Shown here: positions 12,901 to 26,900 of the stretch, piece by piece | Layout of the letters: every line of letters starts with the position of its first letter | Numbering within the stretch: position 1 is the stretch's first letter | Origin: Amblyornis subalaris | Taxonomy: Eukaryota > Chordata > Aves > Passeriformes > Ptilonorhynchidae | Reading direction: 5' to 3' | DNA length: 64,000 bases | NCBI GenBank assembly: GCA_018881555.1 | Contig: JACAXG010000133.1 | Coordinates: 1-64,000 of the forward strand | Program-made: the position numbers and the translations under genes | The notes under the pieces: model-generated | The model's database searches: none | What the model was told of the DNA's origin: nothing | Seen by the model: only the letters and a program-made list of their open reading frames with translations

Positions 12901-13597
12901 AAAGCCTGTCTTACATTCAGGGAATCTTACTACTTATGTCAAGTAGTAAGAACTTCATTTCCAATGCCATATTTGAAATTCACATGGCTTAAAACTAGCC
13001 ACCATTCATTTCAGAAGAGAGTACATACAGGTGCTCAGACTGCAAACTCCTGCACTGCACTTGCTGGTCAACAGCCCATGGTCAACAGCCAAACTGAATG
13101 GGAATAACACCAAAGCCCTTGTTGATGGCTGAGGTAGGGGGATCATGTGGAAGTGCTATTCAGTAGTCCCTAATATAGAGTAACTTATGCTTCAGTTCTC
13201 TGGTGTGTGGGAAACAAAACCCTGAATTGAAGTCACAAAGCCTAAACTTGTTTTACAAGCAGTGAACTTAGAATTGCTACCAACTTCACTCTCGGGTCCT
13301 GCTGTCTCCATGGCATTCTTGAGTCACATTGATCACATGCATTCTGACACAGTGGACCCCACAGACCACATGATGCTGGGAAACTATGCATTTCACCAAC
13401 AATATTTAGTCTTGAACACAAACACAGAGTAACAAATGGATCTTGTTTCTTGTCTCCCAGAAAAGGATTTTAGATGCAGTAAGATGTAACTCTCCAGATG
13501 ATGTGCTCTTTGGTGCAGAGCTGGTTTTGGCATTNGAAAGCTAAGAGGGTGAGTGGAATTAAATACACAAAAAGCATTGTAAAGAGTACAAAAATGC
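9994..13597. other. Intergenic, no gene recognised
   Basis: Mostly AT-rich. A patch at about 10860-11045 is richer in GC and CpG and opens overlapping frames of 80-90 codons on both strands, as expected by composition. No repeat family recognised. Confidence 0.4.
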
Positions 13598-14092
13598 TCT
13601 TTATTATGCTTATAATATTGTATTATAAATATTTCATCCCTGTCTCCTCAATTATGCATTTTCTGCACATTCATACCAAGTTCTTCCTAAAGCTGTGACT
13701 AGCCTGTCTCTCTCCAACACTTCTCTCCTTCTCTTCCAGCACACCACTGCTGACTTAGTGCCTGCAATTGCACTGTGCTCTGTAAACTGAGTCCATTTGT
13801 CCCAACCTGTCACCACAGTGACAGGGCAAGCAGAGAAACTGGAAACAGAGGAGTGTAGGTTACCAGAGAGGGTCCCCTGAGGACATGGGAGCAGTATTGA
13901 GCTATGAAAAAAAGAGCAGCATGGGAAACAGGAGAAGCCACCTGTGCCTTTCCCTAAGAGGTCGGGTATGCATGTATTTATTTCAGCGGAACTACTGACC
14001 CCTAAATACTTCAGGACAACAACTAGGAGAAGCACCTTTTGCCGCATATTACTGAGCAAAGACACTGCTGCTTTTATTACCTGCTGTAACAC

Positions 14093-17000
14093 TTCCCTGA
14101 AATAAAAAAAGGAAGGTATTTCAGAAGTTCTTAATTGGAGTAAAATGGTATGTACACAAACTGCATCTTGTTATACATCATTTTTTTCTCTTCACTGAAC
14201 AGGCTGAGGCTCCCCTCTCTCCTTTTGTTAATAAAATAATTTCACAAGGCTGGTAAACTAACATCCAACTAGTCAGACACATTCTCTATGACAAAGTAAT
14301 ACAGAGCAAAAAAAAGGCAGAAGACCTCACTGAGAAAGTATAATTCTCTGAGATGTGTCATATCTGCAACAAGAAATCTTGCAAGTAGCTAATAAAATTT
14401 TTGCTTATGTTTATATTCAAGAAGCAACAAAATCCCCAATTATAGTCCTGGTTTGTAGAACTGGCAGAACACAAATGTTTGCAGTGCAAACCTAAGTTTT
14501 AAGCTTCTTTGAAGCGGCTCAAGCAATAAGGCTTAAGTGTTCAAGAGATCCCCGAGACTGAGAAGAAATGTTTGGTGACACTAATGAGCCTCGGTTGGAA
14601 AAAACTTTGCACCTAACTTTGCCATTTGTCAAGATCGACTTCGTTAAGAATTCTAAATCAAGCATTTGCTGCTGAAATACTGTAGCAGTCCATAAGGTTT
14701 TTTGTATTTGAAATAGTAACAGCCTTCAGTACGCAGATATCCCCAGCGTCATCTCATGCACACCATTTAGGTTACTGAATTAGGAAATGCTTGCTCCAGA
14801 GAGATTCTGGTAAATGAATAACTCCATTTATCTGTCTAAAATTATTAAAATTATTATTCAGGGCTTGCAGAAATTGTACCTCAGCAATTGCTTGTGTGAA
14901 TTCAACTGGCAAAACATTTTGTTGTGTAAAGCATTAAGAGGATACTGCCCTTGAAGAACATTCTNCAAGTTTTAAGTGAGCCCATGACAAGATTCCTGCT
15001 GCTGCTGGTCATACAACTGCAAAATGTCTCTTTTGTCATTTAGCACCAGTTGTTTCTCATTCTGACTCTTGAGGTGCAGTGTAAGGGTTAGCTGCAATTT
15101 ATCTCCCTATCACATCAACTTAGGATTTAGCTTTCAGCTGTGTAAATATCCAACTACCAGCTCCCTAACATCTGCATCTTTAGAGGGGAGAAGAAAAAAA
15201 AAAAGAATGAAGGCAAGCAAACTTGCAAGCCTTTAAAACATATGTTTGATTACATCAGTGGTCTGAAAAAGAACTACTAAGATATTGCAAGTATCTTGCA
15301 ATTTACAGATTGCCACTGTATTTAAGCACAATCCACTTATTAAATACAAAAACTCAAGCTAGCAGGAAAGAGGACTTGGGAGCTTCCACTTCCATTTCTG
15401 GGCATTTAAGGCATCAAATAAAAGTTGACTCATTCGTATGTCTAGATTGCTAAACCAAAGTTGATGGAAAGCATTTAAAATTCAGTCATTGACCCTGAAC
15501 ATTTATTTAGGTACAGACATCCAAGCCTTTGGAAAATTAGTATCTTTGCAAGGGAGAGGATGAAAAAGGAATAAAATTACATTGCCACAGTTCTCAACCT
15601 CCACTCACTACAGAAAATAAATTTAAAGCTTGTTTTTCATGATGAACCTTTAACATGGAGCTCTTAAGGATAAACATTAAATCTGGAGTTACTGTTTTTA
15701 ACTTCAGTATTTTTTAACGTATCAAAAAAGCAACGTCTGGTTATAAACAGGAGCTATGAAAGGCCCCAGCTCTCCTCTCCCTAAAAACAGGGTCACTGGG
15801 GAAGGGGGTGCAGGGGAGAAAAAGGAAAGCTGTTGAGAGAATAAAATTTAAGATTTCTTGCCTTAATGACCTATAGGTTTGTGCTTTACTGAGAAAAAAT
15901 TAATCTCTTTCAAATGCACTTAATTATAATCAAATACCCGTATCAATGTCTGTCACCACATCAGCACATCTGGCAGCAATGAAGACAAATTAACAATAAG
16001 TCAAAAAATCTGGCAATATGATCGACTAAAGCATGCAAAATCCATTCTGTACACATAAGACCACCAGTGACTAAGATTGGATTAACTTCCTGTCTCTAAG
16101 ACTGGTGCCTAAATTAAAGGGGAACTGCATCGCAATCTGGGTACCAGGTTTCTGGCTACAAACAACTAAAAGCCCTTAGCTCAGCTACACCAGGCAACAA
16201 AATCGTTGCTCTAGATTTAGTCGTGATGCCTGTGATGGCCTCTCTAACAGCTGCTTTTAATTGAGTTTAAAAGAAGCTCTTTGGCAACCATGTAAGTTTG
16301 CACCTTCAAAGCAGGCAGATTTAAAAAGCCAGTGTCCTGTAGAATTAACCATTTTGGAGTCTCGCTGTTTTAGTGCTGTGATGACAACAGGATTCACAGC
16401 TTTTTTAAATAGTAGGCATCTGTACANAGAAAAACAAAATAAGAGTGTTTCCACTCAGTTTTAATTACTATTTTAAAGTAAGCAATCTTCTTTCTCTGAC
16501 TTTGTATAGTTGAAGATATTGAGTTCATCACAAATATACTCCGGCAAGAGCTTACAATTACTCAACTCGACTGAGCAACTAAATAAAGCACAGATCTCAT
16601 CTATAACCAGAGAAGAGCAGCCAACTATGGAACAGAAGCATGAATTAAACCAAAGAAAACATTATCTTGTTCTTGGATTACCTTCTCATGTTGGGCAGGG
16701 AGTGGTTGCAGAAGCAAAAAAGAGGGAGAAAGGGTATGGGAAAGCAAAGACTCAGGCATGCACTGCATATTTGGCAAACACTTGACACTAAGCTACTCAG
16801 AGAAGAGGGAGGTTACCAGGCAGAAATCCAGTGCATTTTTGCTTCTTTTACTAAATAGCTTGATATGAATTTGTGCATCTACAGTATCCTCCACCAGATG
16901 CAGGCACACTAACAAAGGCATGGGCAAACCATTGGTACTAAAGCCTCGCGTGCATGAATACTTGAGAGCGTGTGTGCACACATCTGATAAGGGGGAATTC

Positions 17001-17256
17001 ACAAAGTGNAAGATTTACAGACTTGTTTTGGCTCAAACAGCTTCACCCCACCTTACCAGCAGTCGTGGCAGGACCACACCCACCCTCTGAAAATGAACAT
17101 ACTTTACACAGTAAATCTAAAGGTACAAGTTTAAGTCAAATAAAGGTGCAAACGTGCATCAGAAGGCACCTACATAAGCACAACTGTCTACAAACATAAT
17201 TCACACTTTTCATTCTTCATACACTAATGTGGGTCAGAGACCACATGGCAGCATAT
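14093..17256. other. Intergenic sequence beyond the LRIG3 3' end
   Basis: AT-rich unique-looking DNA with several single N calls and no convincing gene. A short hairpin (attgcaag-tat-cttgcaat) lies at 15284-15302. A longer LRIG3 3' UTR isoform could reach into its distal part. Confidence 0.4.
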
Positions 17257-17707
17257 TTTATTAAAGTAATGTGCAAATAAGATGCATGATACCTGCAAAC
17301 AGCATGGAGTTTCCATTTGTAAAAANGTACAAGTAACAGTACAAAATTAGAATGCTTACTACTCATTTCAAAAAAATGAAGTTTGAAATAGAAACACATA
17401 CACTGTATTATTTACACCATTAATTTACAAAAGATATTATTTGCATAAAACAAAGCTATAAAATAATTACAAATATAGTATTTTTATAAGGAATGTTTTC
17501 CCTGTAACACAAACGTAGAGCATTTTGGCAATTATGCTTTATTGGAATAAAAAATACTTTTTTTTCTTCTGAAGTCATAACATCATGTGGTTTCTTTCTT
17601 CCCTTCTTCTTCTCCTTATTCCCTTTTTAAATAAAGTTCCATACTGAGGTAGTAGTATGTCAAAGTATTTCTTTGGTTCCAAAAATCAATGGTAAGTCCC
17701 AAAGGAG
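17257..17707 (-). other. LRIG3: LRIG3 3' UTR, with candidate polyadenylation signals
   Basis: AT-rich sequence directly after the stop codon. Minus-strand AATAAA hexamers lie at 17538-17543 and 17257-17262. The second is followed by GU-rich sequence within about 60 nt, so it is the better candidate for a distal end. The true cleavage site cannot be fixed from sequence alone; longer isoforms are possible. Confidence 0.45.
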
Positions 17708-17952
17708 CTATGTATCCAAATCACAGGATTGGAAAGTAGAAGTCCTAAAGTTTTCAAAGGACTGTTTGCAAGTATAAAAGCTGTTTTCTCTTCTAGAAAC
17801 TGTCCTTTCCTTTCCCTCTTCGTCTGCCTCTGCATCAAAGTCCAGTGAGACATGATGATTATTACGGGAGGTTTTTGGTTGGCAATTTGCTGGCTGTCTA
17901 CAGCTTGAAAAAGAGTCCAGCTGAGGCCTCCATAAAGCCTTTCCAAATGTTC
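17708..17952 (-). CDS. LRIG3: LRIG3 exon 19: C-terminus and stop
   Basis: 245 coding nt from acceptor TTTTTCAG|GAAC to TAG (cta at 17708-17710). Encodes [20 protein letters not shown], then EEGKERT, then [16 protein letters not shown] and stop. It matches the human LRIG3 terminus (FGKALRRP, EDGKERT, QSYDLDT) with a diverged middle. This frame is not evident from ATG-initiated ORFs because the exon has no Met at its start. Confidence 0.94.
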
Positions 17953-20900
17953 CTGAAAAACAGTAAAAGAGTGAGCACAGAAATACTGATGCTAACAGCT
18001 TTGTGTTTCACCATAGTGTCTGTAAGTGACACTGGAATGCAAACCAAGNATCTTTTGACAAAAGAAAAAGTTCACCAAAGTGAGATTTTACTTAACTGTT
18101 GTTTTACCCTTTAAAAGAAAACATCCATGTGATCACAAGCATAAGGCAAGATTCCGCCACCGGAGACATTTAAAACATTTCCAAGTAGTTGTACAGCCAC
18201 TCAAAACTTCATTTCTTTTGTTTTCATGACTGGTTCCATACCCATTTTTCTTTGGGCAGGATGGTGAGGGGGGAGGTGGGAACACANACCAAACTGCAAT
18301 CGCAAGACACTTTCTAATGCGAAAGTCACAGCAGTCTCCCTGCTTTGCTCTTCAACAAAAAAATGTTTGTTCTTCAACAAACAACTGCTATGCAGTTCAG
18401 AAAAATAAAACAGAAATTTAAAAAAAANGTAACCCTCCAACCTCTATCAGGTTATATGTTGCCCCAGAGTGCAATCTGAATGCTAAAGCAATCTTTTTCT
18501 GGCCAGCATTTCCCATTAATAATAAAGGTCTAGATAGCCACATGCTCCATTCACAACTGATCAGCCAGTTGTGGGGAAGGAGAACAGCAGCAACTCAAAG
18601 AGAATTCCACATTTTGGTTCAATTTTTATTAATAATTATCTGGGTTTACTAGTCAGGAAACAATCAGTGTGTGTCACTTCACCATTAGTATCAACACCTC
18701 TGCAAGAAGGGCCTTCTCTTTTTTCACTGAACAAGACACAGCTGTTGCAAGTCATAGTATCTGTAAGGACTTATTTTCAAAGCACAATGTGCCACAGGCT
18801 GACTTTGAAGAACTCAAATTTTTATTAATAACACTACAATTTCTAATAAATTTTGAACCCAAAATGCCATACTTCTGCTTTTGCTTAGTTGCTGGAAGCA
18901 AAGGTTTCAAGTAAAACTGTCATCTGAGAAGTCAATAAAAAAGGAATTGGACAGAATCCCTATTTGCATCAATGATTTGTAGAGCAATTTTGACCTAATT
19001 CAATGTGAAAGGATATTCCTCACAGCACCAAAGCTACAAATGAGTCCTGTCTTAAAATCAAAAATCCAAGCTATGAACTTTCTGGCTCATGCATCAACAG
19101 TGATGTTAATGCCAGCTGTCTCCTTCACTGTGATTGCACAGGCAGAAAGGGTGTTGAATTTGAAGACATCTGAAGTGCTGAAGAAGCAAATCCACAATTG
19201 AAGACAAGAAATCTACCACAACTTCTTCCACAGCCACCACCTCCAAGATCTAGCCATAGGCTCTTTGAGGGAAGAGTGCTAATGATTACAAAGCATCCAA
19301 GGCAATGACGATGCAACTTAGGTGGGGTAATATGCCCAGAGAACTGATGAAAGAAGTAGCTCTGCACAGATTTTTAGGGCAGAAAGAAAACTATGTACCC
19401 TCGAGGTGACATTAACTCCTGAATATACCAACATACAATTGAACTACTTTCTGCAGGAGACGTGCTAAAGCCCTATCTGCACAGTCCCACCACAGTAATA
19501 GTGGCAGGCAGCCAGGAGGCTGGCCGTGTGCAGTCCCAGGGCCTCTGCCAGATGTCCTGGCATCTGCAACGTTTTACAATTCAAACATCTGGCTTTTGAA
19601 GGGGGAAAACTTCAGAGCTTGTGCCTCCGTCCCCACCCCCCGAGAACAAAGAGCCCAGTGATGCACATTCCCCCAGGTCCCCTTCAGAGCCAGCAGACCC
19701 AGGCCTTGATCAGCCAATGCTGACACACCAGCCGGCAGACAATCCACGGTACCAGGGCTGTGCTTGGTGCTAAGATATCACAAGGATGAAAGCAGTATGT
19801 GGTTTTATATGCATTTGAAACCAACCAATCAAACCAACATCCAACATTTAATGAGATTCAAGGGTAAAGCAATGCTTTTCTCCTTCCCCCACCTCTCCCT
19901 GCAATCTGGATCGAAATTGTAAACCCTAAACTAAGCTTTGGGAACTCTTCTGTCACACACACCATGAGAAAAAGACAAAGGAGGGCTAGAGGCAGCATTT
20001 TTACATAGTCCATTATTTTGAAGGGTAAATAATTCTGGCTGACTGTGTTATATGATATATACTCATACAAATTCAAGTCTCCCCACCTGCCCTGAGCCCT
20101 CCTGGGAGCTTGCATACCTTTTGCCTGTCAGGCAAAGCTTCTGNTATGCCTGAAGTTTGTTAAGGAATATTTAAATTATGTATCTAACATTTATGGAAAT
20201 CTGCCAGCTATAAAGAATCCCATCACTGATGAGATTTTTATAAAAGTGTGAGCTATTAAGATCTGNTAATCTAAATATTCTCATTGCACAGTTTTACTGT
20301 AGTCACTTTTCTGTTCCTCAGCTTCAAACATTTGGGAAAGAAAAAGCTGAAAAATCAGTTTTGCTTAGTGTTGTAGGTAGGAAACAAGGCAACAGCGAAG
20401 ACAACAGCAGCTTGAATAAAAAAACAATAGCTAGAACATACCCATGAAAGTGCTGTTACTCATAACAGATGAGGGTTCCAAACTTCTGTTTAAATCAAAT
20501 GTGTCCGAGTTCAGACTTCTGCTTTTCAGTCCAGTTCCTTCATTTTGAGTATAAATACAGTTAAGAAATCTTTTACTTGCAGCCTGTGTCCCAATAATGC
20601 CAACACACTGGTCAAAGGGATCTTCCTGTGGAGGTGAGTATTGATGGCATTCTTTTTTCTTTAAATACCCAGACTCATAAGGGCCCAAGCATGCTGTTCT
20701 TTGGTCAGGGCTGCAACCTAAAGAAAATGCAAAATTGATTTTATATAGATTCACCATAACAAAGATTGAATTAGGACTAAAACTCCCCCCCCCCCGCCAA
20801 CTCACTTGTAGTGTATGCTTCAAATGTGTCAGAACCGTAAGCGTTTCCTTTCAAATANAAAGTTCCTGAAGTCCCCAGATAGTGGCAGAGGAATGGATCT

Positions 20901-23900
20901 GCAACACCCTCCAAGTCTGTTTCACTGCTGTTATCTAGATGGCAAATGCCTTAAAAATAAAACTGACATGTCAGCACACAGTCTTTTCTTAATCTTCAGA
21001 TTTTNTTGACTAAGTTTTAGGAACCTCAAGTGTTCAACTACATTTCATAGTGTATTTTGGAGTTTGCTTAGGTTTAACCTGACCTTTGGATGAGAATTCT
21101 AATTCCAGCAACTGTTCAATTAATTAGCTTGACAGAAAATGCATCACAATTTGCTTCATGACACAATCTCTGAATAACAAAACAAACCCAATCACAGGGT
21201 TCAGAACCAGGGACTTCCTTCTTCTAAAGCACTGGAAGAAAGATTCATGCTCTGTCTTACAGCCACGTTTTGGAGCACAGTGTCAATGTGAAAGTCCTGC
21301 ATGGAAGAATCTGAGGGAGTCACTGGCTGCTTGAAGAGCTATACAGATTTTCAGTTCAATGGTTCCTAAAAACTGTGGACATAGTCTGTGGTTCTTTATC
21401 CACAAAGAGGCTGTTCCTCTCACTACCCTAGAACTGCAAAACTATCTCACCATCACTCCATTCCCACCTGTCCCGACTCCTGATTGTATGTCAACCCCAA
21501 CTACTTTCCCACCAACGTGCCTTTTCCTCCCTAGTGCAGGTACGTACTGGATTCTTAGGGGCCAGATGTATAAGTATCAAGTACTGCAGCTTTAAACTTG
21601 CAGTCACCTTAAATCTTTTACTGATTCTGACCCTAATGACTTTTTTAACTGGAAAGTTTAAACAGTTATACTAAAGTTACACTGGTATTACCACACATGC
21701 CTACATTCCACTAAAAGCACCCTTTTCAAGCTATAAGAGAAGAAGACACACTGTGGTAATTCCTTTTGGACACTCTTGTTTTGCAAATGTGATCATCAGT
21801 TTAAATTTACCCTTGAGACTAGACAAAAACTTCCTGATTTAATAAATGCCGTAACATCATTTGGATGAACAGAACCATGTTCCAGTTATTATCTTGTTGA
21901 AACAATCCCAAGCAATAAATTTCACATCTTCTATTAAAGTTCAGTAAAGATGCTTCTTTAGTGTTATTTCTAGCAGTTAGAAAGACAATAGCCAAACTTC
22001 AGCTCCTCNAGCCACATGGAAAATCTACTTAGCATTCTCTACCTACCATTATTGTCCCTCTGCTGCAAGAAATACCCTCCCACAGAAGATGTGAGGAACT
22101 GATGATGACTGCCATTTTCTGATGAGCCATATCCATCCTGCCTTTCAGCCAGTGTCCCCTGGGAGGATAGGTAACTTGGAATGTCAGCAGGCAAATTTGT
22201 TTCATCTGTGGGGAAACACACACAAAAGCCATCAGCCTACTTCAGTTCGTAGAAGCATTTTTAAACTTGTCAGCAAAGCACTTAAGGTAACAAAGAATTC
22301 ACTTTTCTGCCCCTGAGTCAAAGCACACAAATGTTCCTACAATAAAGTCACTGCAAAGCAACCACAAACATTTTTTTTTCCTTTCCAAGGCAAACCTTCA
22401 GTTTACACACCTGTATTTGTGATGCTGCAATCTTCATTTCTCCTTCTGGTGTGGTAGATGATGACCACCCACACCAAGGAAGTGCCCACCACACAGCAAA
22501 CCACAGCTATGATCACAATGCCAACTGTGGCCCATCCGTCATCATCAAGTGACGGGGCAATGTTTTGAGGAGAGTCACAGGTGGGAGTAGGAATTACATT
22601 AAGACGGATGTTGCCTCGTTCTGTTCCAAGCGTATTAGACATTTCACAAGTGTATTTCCCAGCATCTTCTACATCTGTATCCACAATAATTAGTAACTGA
22701 TTGCCTGCAGCAAAGAAATGTCTTTCTGTTACCACGAGAGGGCTGTCATCCTTAGTCCAGTTCAGCCGGGGTGGAGGGCTACCACCAGCAATGCACTGCA
22801 AGACTGCAGTTTCACCTTTTGTTACAGTTCGATCCAGCAGAGGCCGCAAAAATGATGGCGTTTCTGAAAAGAAAGCGCAAACCTTATACTCTAAATGATC
22901 TTGCAAGAATAANAACATGTCCCTTTCCTTCACAGCTCAAGAGGAAAAGCTAAATTCAGTGCATCAGTAAGGCCTAATGAAGCTTACTCTCATTCTCAGA
23001 AGAAACTCAAGGATTTGAACTTAAAGCCTACAATTTACTTTTCAATTGATCAGATCTAAATGCTTGATTACCTTAGAAGGTAAAAAGGCCAAATCATACA
23101 TGCTTAAGATTGCAGAGAACTAGAATAAAAACGGTTAACAAAATGTCAAGAAATCAAAAGTTAAACAGAATCTACTGTCTCTAAATGAAAACGGAAGCCC
23201 CTTTTCCCCCCCACCCCATGCATATCACACGTATACACACTGAGAAACTTAAATAACTTTTATTATTTTGCACGATAATAGTGATTGTGCTGTTAAGGTT
23301 TGCCAATATCTTACCTAGTACTGTTAATGTTGCGTTAGCTGAAATGCTCCCAGCAGTGTTTTGAGCTGTACAGCTGTAAACACCTGTGTCCTCAATCTTT
23401 ACATCAACAATAAAGAACACATCATCTTCAGGCATGACATGCATGCGCCTCTTGCGCGCTGCAGGAAAATCTGTTCCACCATCTTTCTGCCAAGCAATTT
23501 GTGGGANAGGATGCCCAACTGCAGCACATTCCAAACGTGCCATTGCCCCGGCTCGAATGGTTAAGTCCATAGGGATTTTTGTAAATGAAGGCAGCACTAA
23601 AGAAAAGTTGGTGATACCAAAATGAGTACATGAAATATACACTTTTCCTTTTTTGCACAGCATTTTCTTAACACCCTTCATGGGCCTAAAAACACTGGAG
23701 AAAGATACAACCTAAACTTAGCAGCAGCCAGCAGAAAGGGAGGAACTGTGATGTGAGACCACCTAGATCAAAATCTCATTTTTGCTAACAGCCTCCTACA
23801 TGACCTTTCCACAGCAACTTGAAACAGAGCATACACTTAGCTCCTGCGAGGAAAAGTTAATGTTTTTCCATCTTGTAACAGATTTTGTCAGATTTACTAT

Positions 23901-26900
23901 GAATCGGGTATGTTATTAGTTTTTTCCTATACTATGCTTCAGCACACTGAGACCAGATGTAAAACTGAATGGTGACCTTGGAAGTAGATATATTTTTAAG
24001 ATATTATTTTTAAGAAATAATCTCATATTAAGGGATTTTCTAAGAGATGCAGACAATGAGAACAGAAAGATTACCTAACTTGATTAAGATAATTCTACTT
24101 TTAAGTCCACAAGCAAAAAATAACATACTTACTGTTTACAGTAAGTTTGGCTTTGACAGAGTAGGATGAACCAAAATGATTCGAAATAACACACTGGTAT
24201 TTCCCTTCATTGCTGAATTCAACATTGCGCAGCCGAAGGATGGTAGTGTACTCCATCAGTTCACCGCCCTGTGCCCGGAGGTGCGCGTAATTCTCCATTT
24301 CAGCATCTTGCAGTAATTCGTTGTCTTTCTTCCATGCAAAAGTCATTGGGGAATCACTGCTGCTGGCTGCCGAACACACAAAACTCAAATTGGAGCCTTT
24401 GATTGCTGACTGGGTTTCTGGCTGGACAGTGATCTGTGGTTTAGGAAAATCATCTGCACAGAGGAAGAGAAAAAAAATATATGTGAGGCCTGAGGACTCT
24501 TTCCAGAGAGAGTTTGTAAGCCTTGTTTTATAGGTTCGAGAGAAGAGTCAGATAAGTATTTATTAAATGGATACACAATGCTTTTGTTTTAAATTTCATT
24601 AGCCTTAGGGCATTTAAAGATACTGTATTTATGAGTTTATTGTGCCAAGCCATCTCTTATTGAAGAGAAAGCACATTTAAAAGCACACTGTGTGCATAGT
24701 TTGTTCAACATCAGCACTAAAGATGGAAGAACTACCCCCTGACATCCATAAGAACTATCCTGAACGTCAATCATGAAGTCTACCTTTCATCTTTACACCA
24801 CCTCAGGCTGCTGTGAGTTTTTCTTTATTGGAAGCATAGTTCTTCTGCCATCAGAAACTGGAAGTTATAGTCGAGGGTTTTACTCAAACACGCAAAAAAA
24901 ATCATGTACAAAAGTCAGTGGTCCAGCGATCTGTGTCTCTTTGGTACGAAGGGGATGGAAGATCCCTTAAGCAGGGCAGGACATAATTTCAAGAATTTCT
25001 GGTGGTCCCTTTACTATAGGAAAGTTACCTTCAAAGTGCCATGTTGTAAGATTACAGAATTAGTTGCCTTCTGAATTATTTATTCAATTGTGTGTATACT
25101 GCATGTACAAGAGGAGTGGGCAAGCTTGGTCTCCCAAAAGCAAAAGCCTTAACATATTCCCAACTTTCAAGATGTCTCCAACCTCCCGACAAACTTCACA
25201 GGAACTGCAGGGAAAGCCTTGTGCCCTAAATATTCCTCCCTGCAGACCTTGCAGTTTTACCTACCCTCTTTGTCTCCTTACATCTCAACTGTTTGGGAAG
25301 AACATACTGGCATCAAAGTGTTATTTCCTTTAAGAACCTCCATGCTGTGTGTTACAAAAGAAAATGAGATGTGCAGATAGCCTAACCTTGTCTGCAAAAC
25401 ACCTGCAGGTCTGAAGCTGTGCTCCAGTAACAGAGCAATATGGATCTGGGACTCCAAGCATGGGCTTTAAGAACCTCCCAGGCCATTTGCTTTTCATGCT
25501 TCATACCCATGGCTTAAGTCCGCCATGACAAACTATACCATTTGCAAATTGAATTAATACATTCACACTCTTTGCACAGGGATAACTATGTAAAACACTG
25601 TCAGTACTTAAATTAGACTTGTAAAAGGACAGGAGAACATATTTCAATCTTAATTATTTGACAAGAAGGGGTGATAAAAAGGTCACTCAAATAAGCATAT
25701 GGTACAGAATACAGAAGAACACACTAGGATAAGACTAGCACTATGTTTTGTCAGAACAGANTAATTGGAGAGCATATTTGAATGAATATATCACAAAGAC
25801 ACATATACACACATCTTTTAATTTCAGAGAGGAGTCAACATACTCCTCTTAAAAATTCTATAAAAGCAAAAGCAGCCATTGTAAACTTGCAAGGCAAGGT
25901 GTGTACACCCAAATATCTAGTGATCACACACCTTAAAGATTTAAGAAAAACACTCAATGATTGTATTAAGAGATTTTAGTTACTTCTGCATGGCAATTAT
26001 GTTAAGTATTAAATGCAACAACTGACTCAGTACATTCCTTTCTGCTAATACATCTCGAAGGGTTTGAAATTAATTAATTAAAAATAGCATTCAGCAGCTA
26101 AAAGAAAGATCACCATTCCCCCTGGTTTTACAAATGAAAGATATATATTTAAACCCCCAATTTAATTTTTTGACAGAATGCATTTCTCATAAATTAGGAT
26201 GTATACTTCATATATACTCCTCTAGCCATTGAGTGATCTGTAATTCCAAGCACGATGTCAACTTCTCCTTTTCAGCAATACCTAGAATCTGCTCATCATT
26301 TAACTTATTCAATATTTGACTGCTAACAGGAAGGGAAAAAACATTTTGGTACACTATTTTATATTCCGGACCTGCTTTCCCACTGAAAAAGGGTATGAGT
26401 AGCAACAGCAAAAATTAAGCAGTTGTATTTGCTAGGAGAGGAAAGTTATTGAGAGGACAGTTACCATTTTGCCTACAAAGAATATAAAGTTTGAATTTTC
26501 TTTAGTAAGACAAATAAAATGTATTCAACAGAAATACATGAAATGCAGTTAGCTTTTAAATTTCCTAGTATTTTCAAAGTTCCCACTTTACATATCAGAG
26601 TACTCAAACACGTCTTAGAGTGCTTATCTTCACTTTGCTTTAAATAGAGAACATAACATAGATGGTAATGAATGCTACTAAACACACATAGAAAAATTTC
26701 AGTTTTAAGACAGATGCTATCACCTCAAATTCTCAGGTCCTAAAGTAAAAATATTTTACTAGCATTTACTAGCATTTACTACCCAGCAAACTGAAATACA
26801 AAATACCTGTAGTGTAACTGTGATAATCAGATATTTTTTAATACAGTTTTACATACAGACAATAACTTACATAGTCCAAATGATTTTTAAAGCAGACAAG

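Noticed and set aside
17686..17946. 86-codon minus ORF beginning MERLYGG
   Set aside because: It is an out-of-frame shadow of LRIG3 exon 19; the correct frame enters from exon 18 and ends DLDT.
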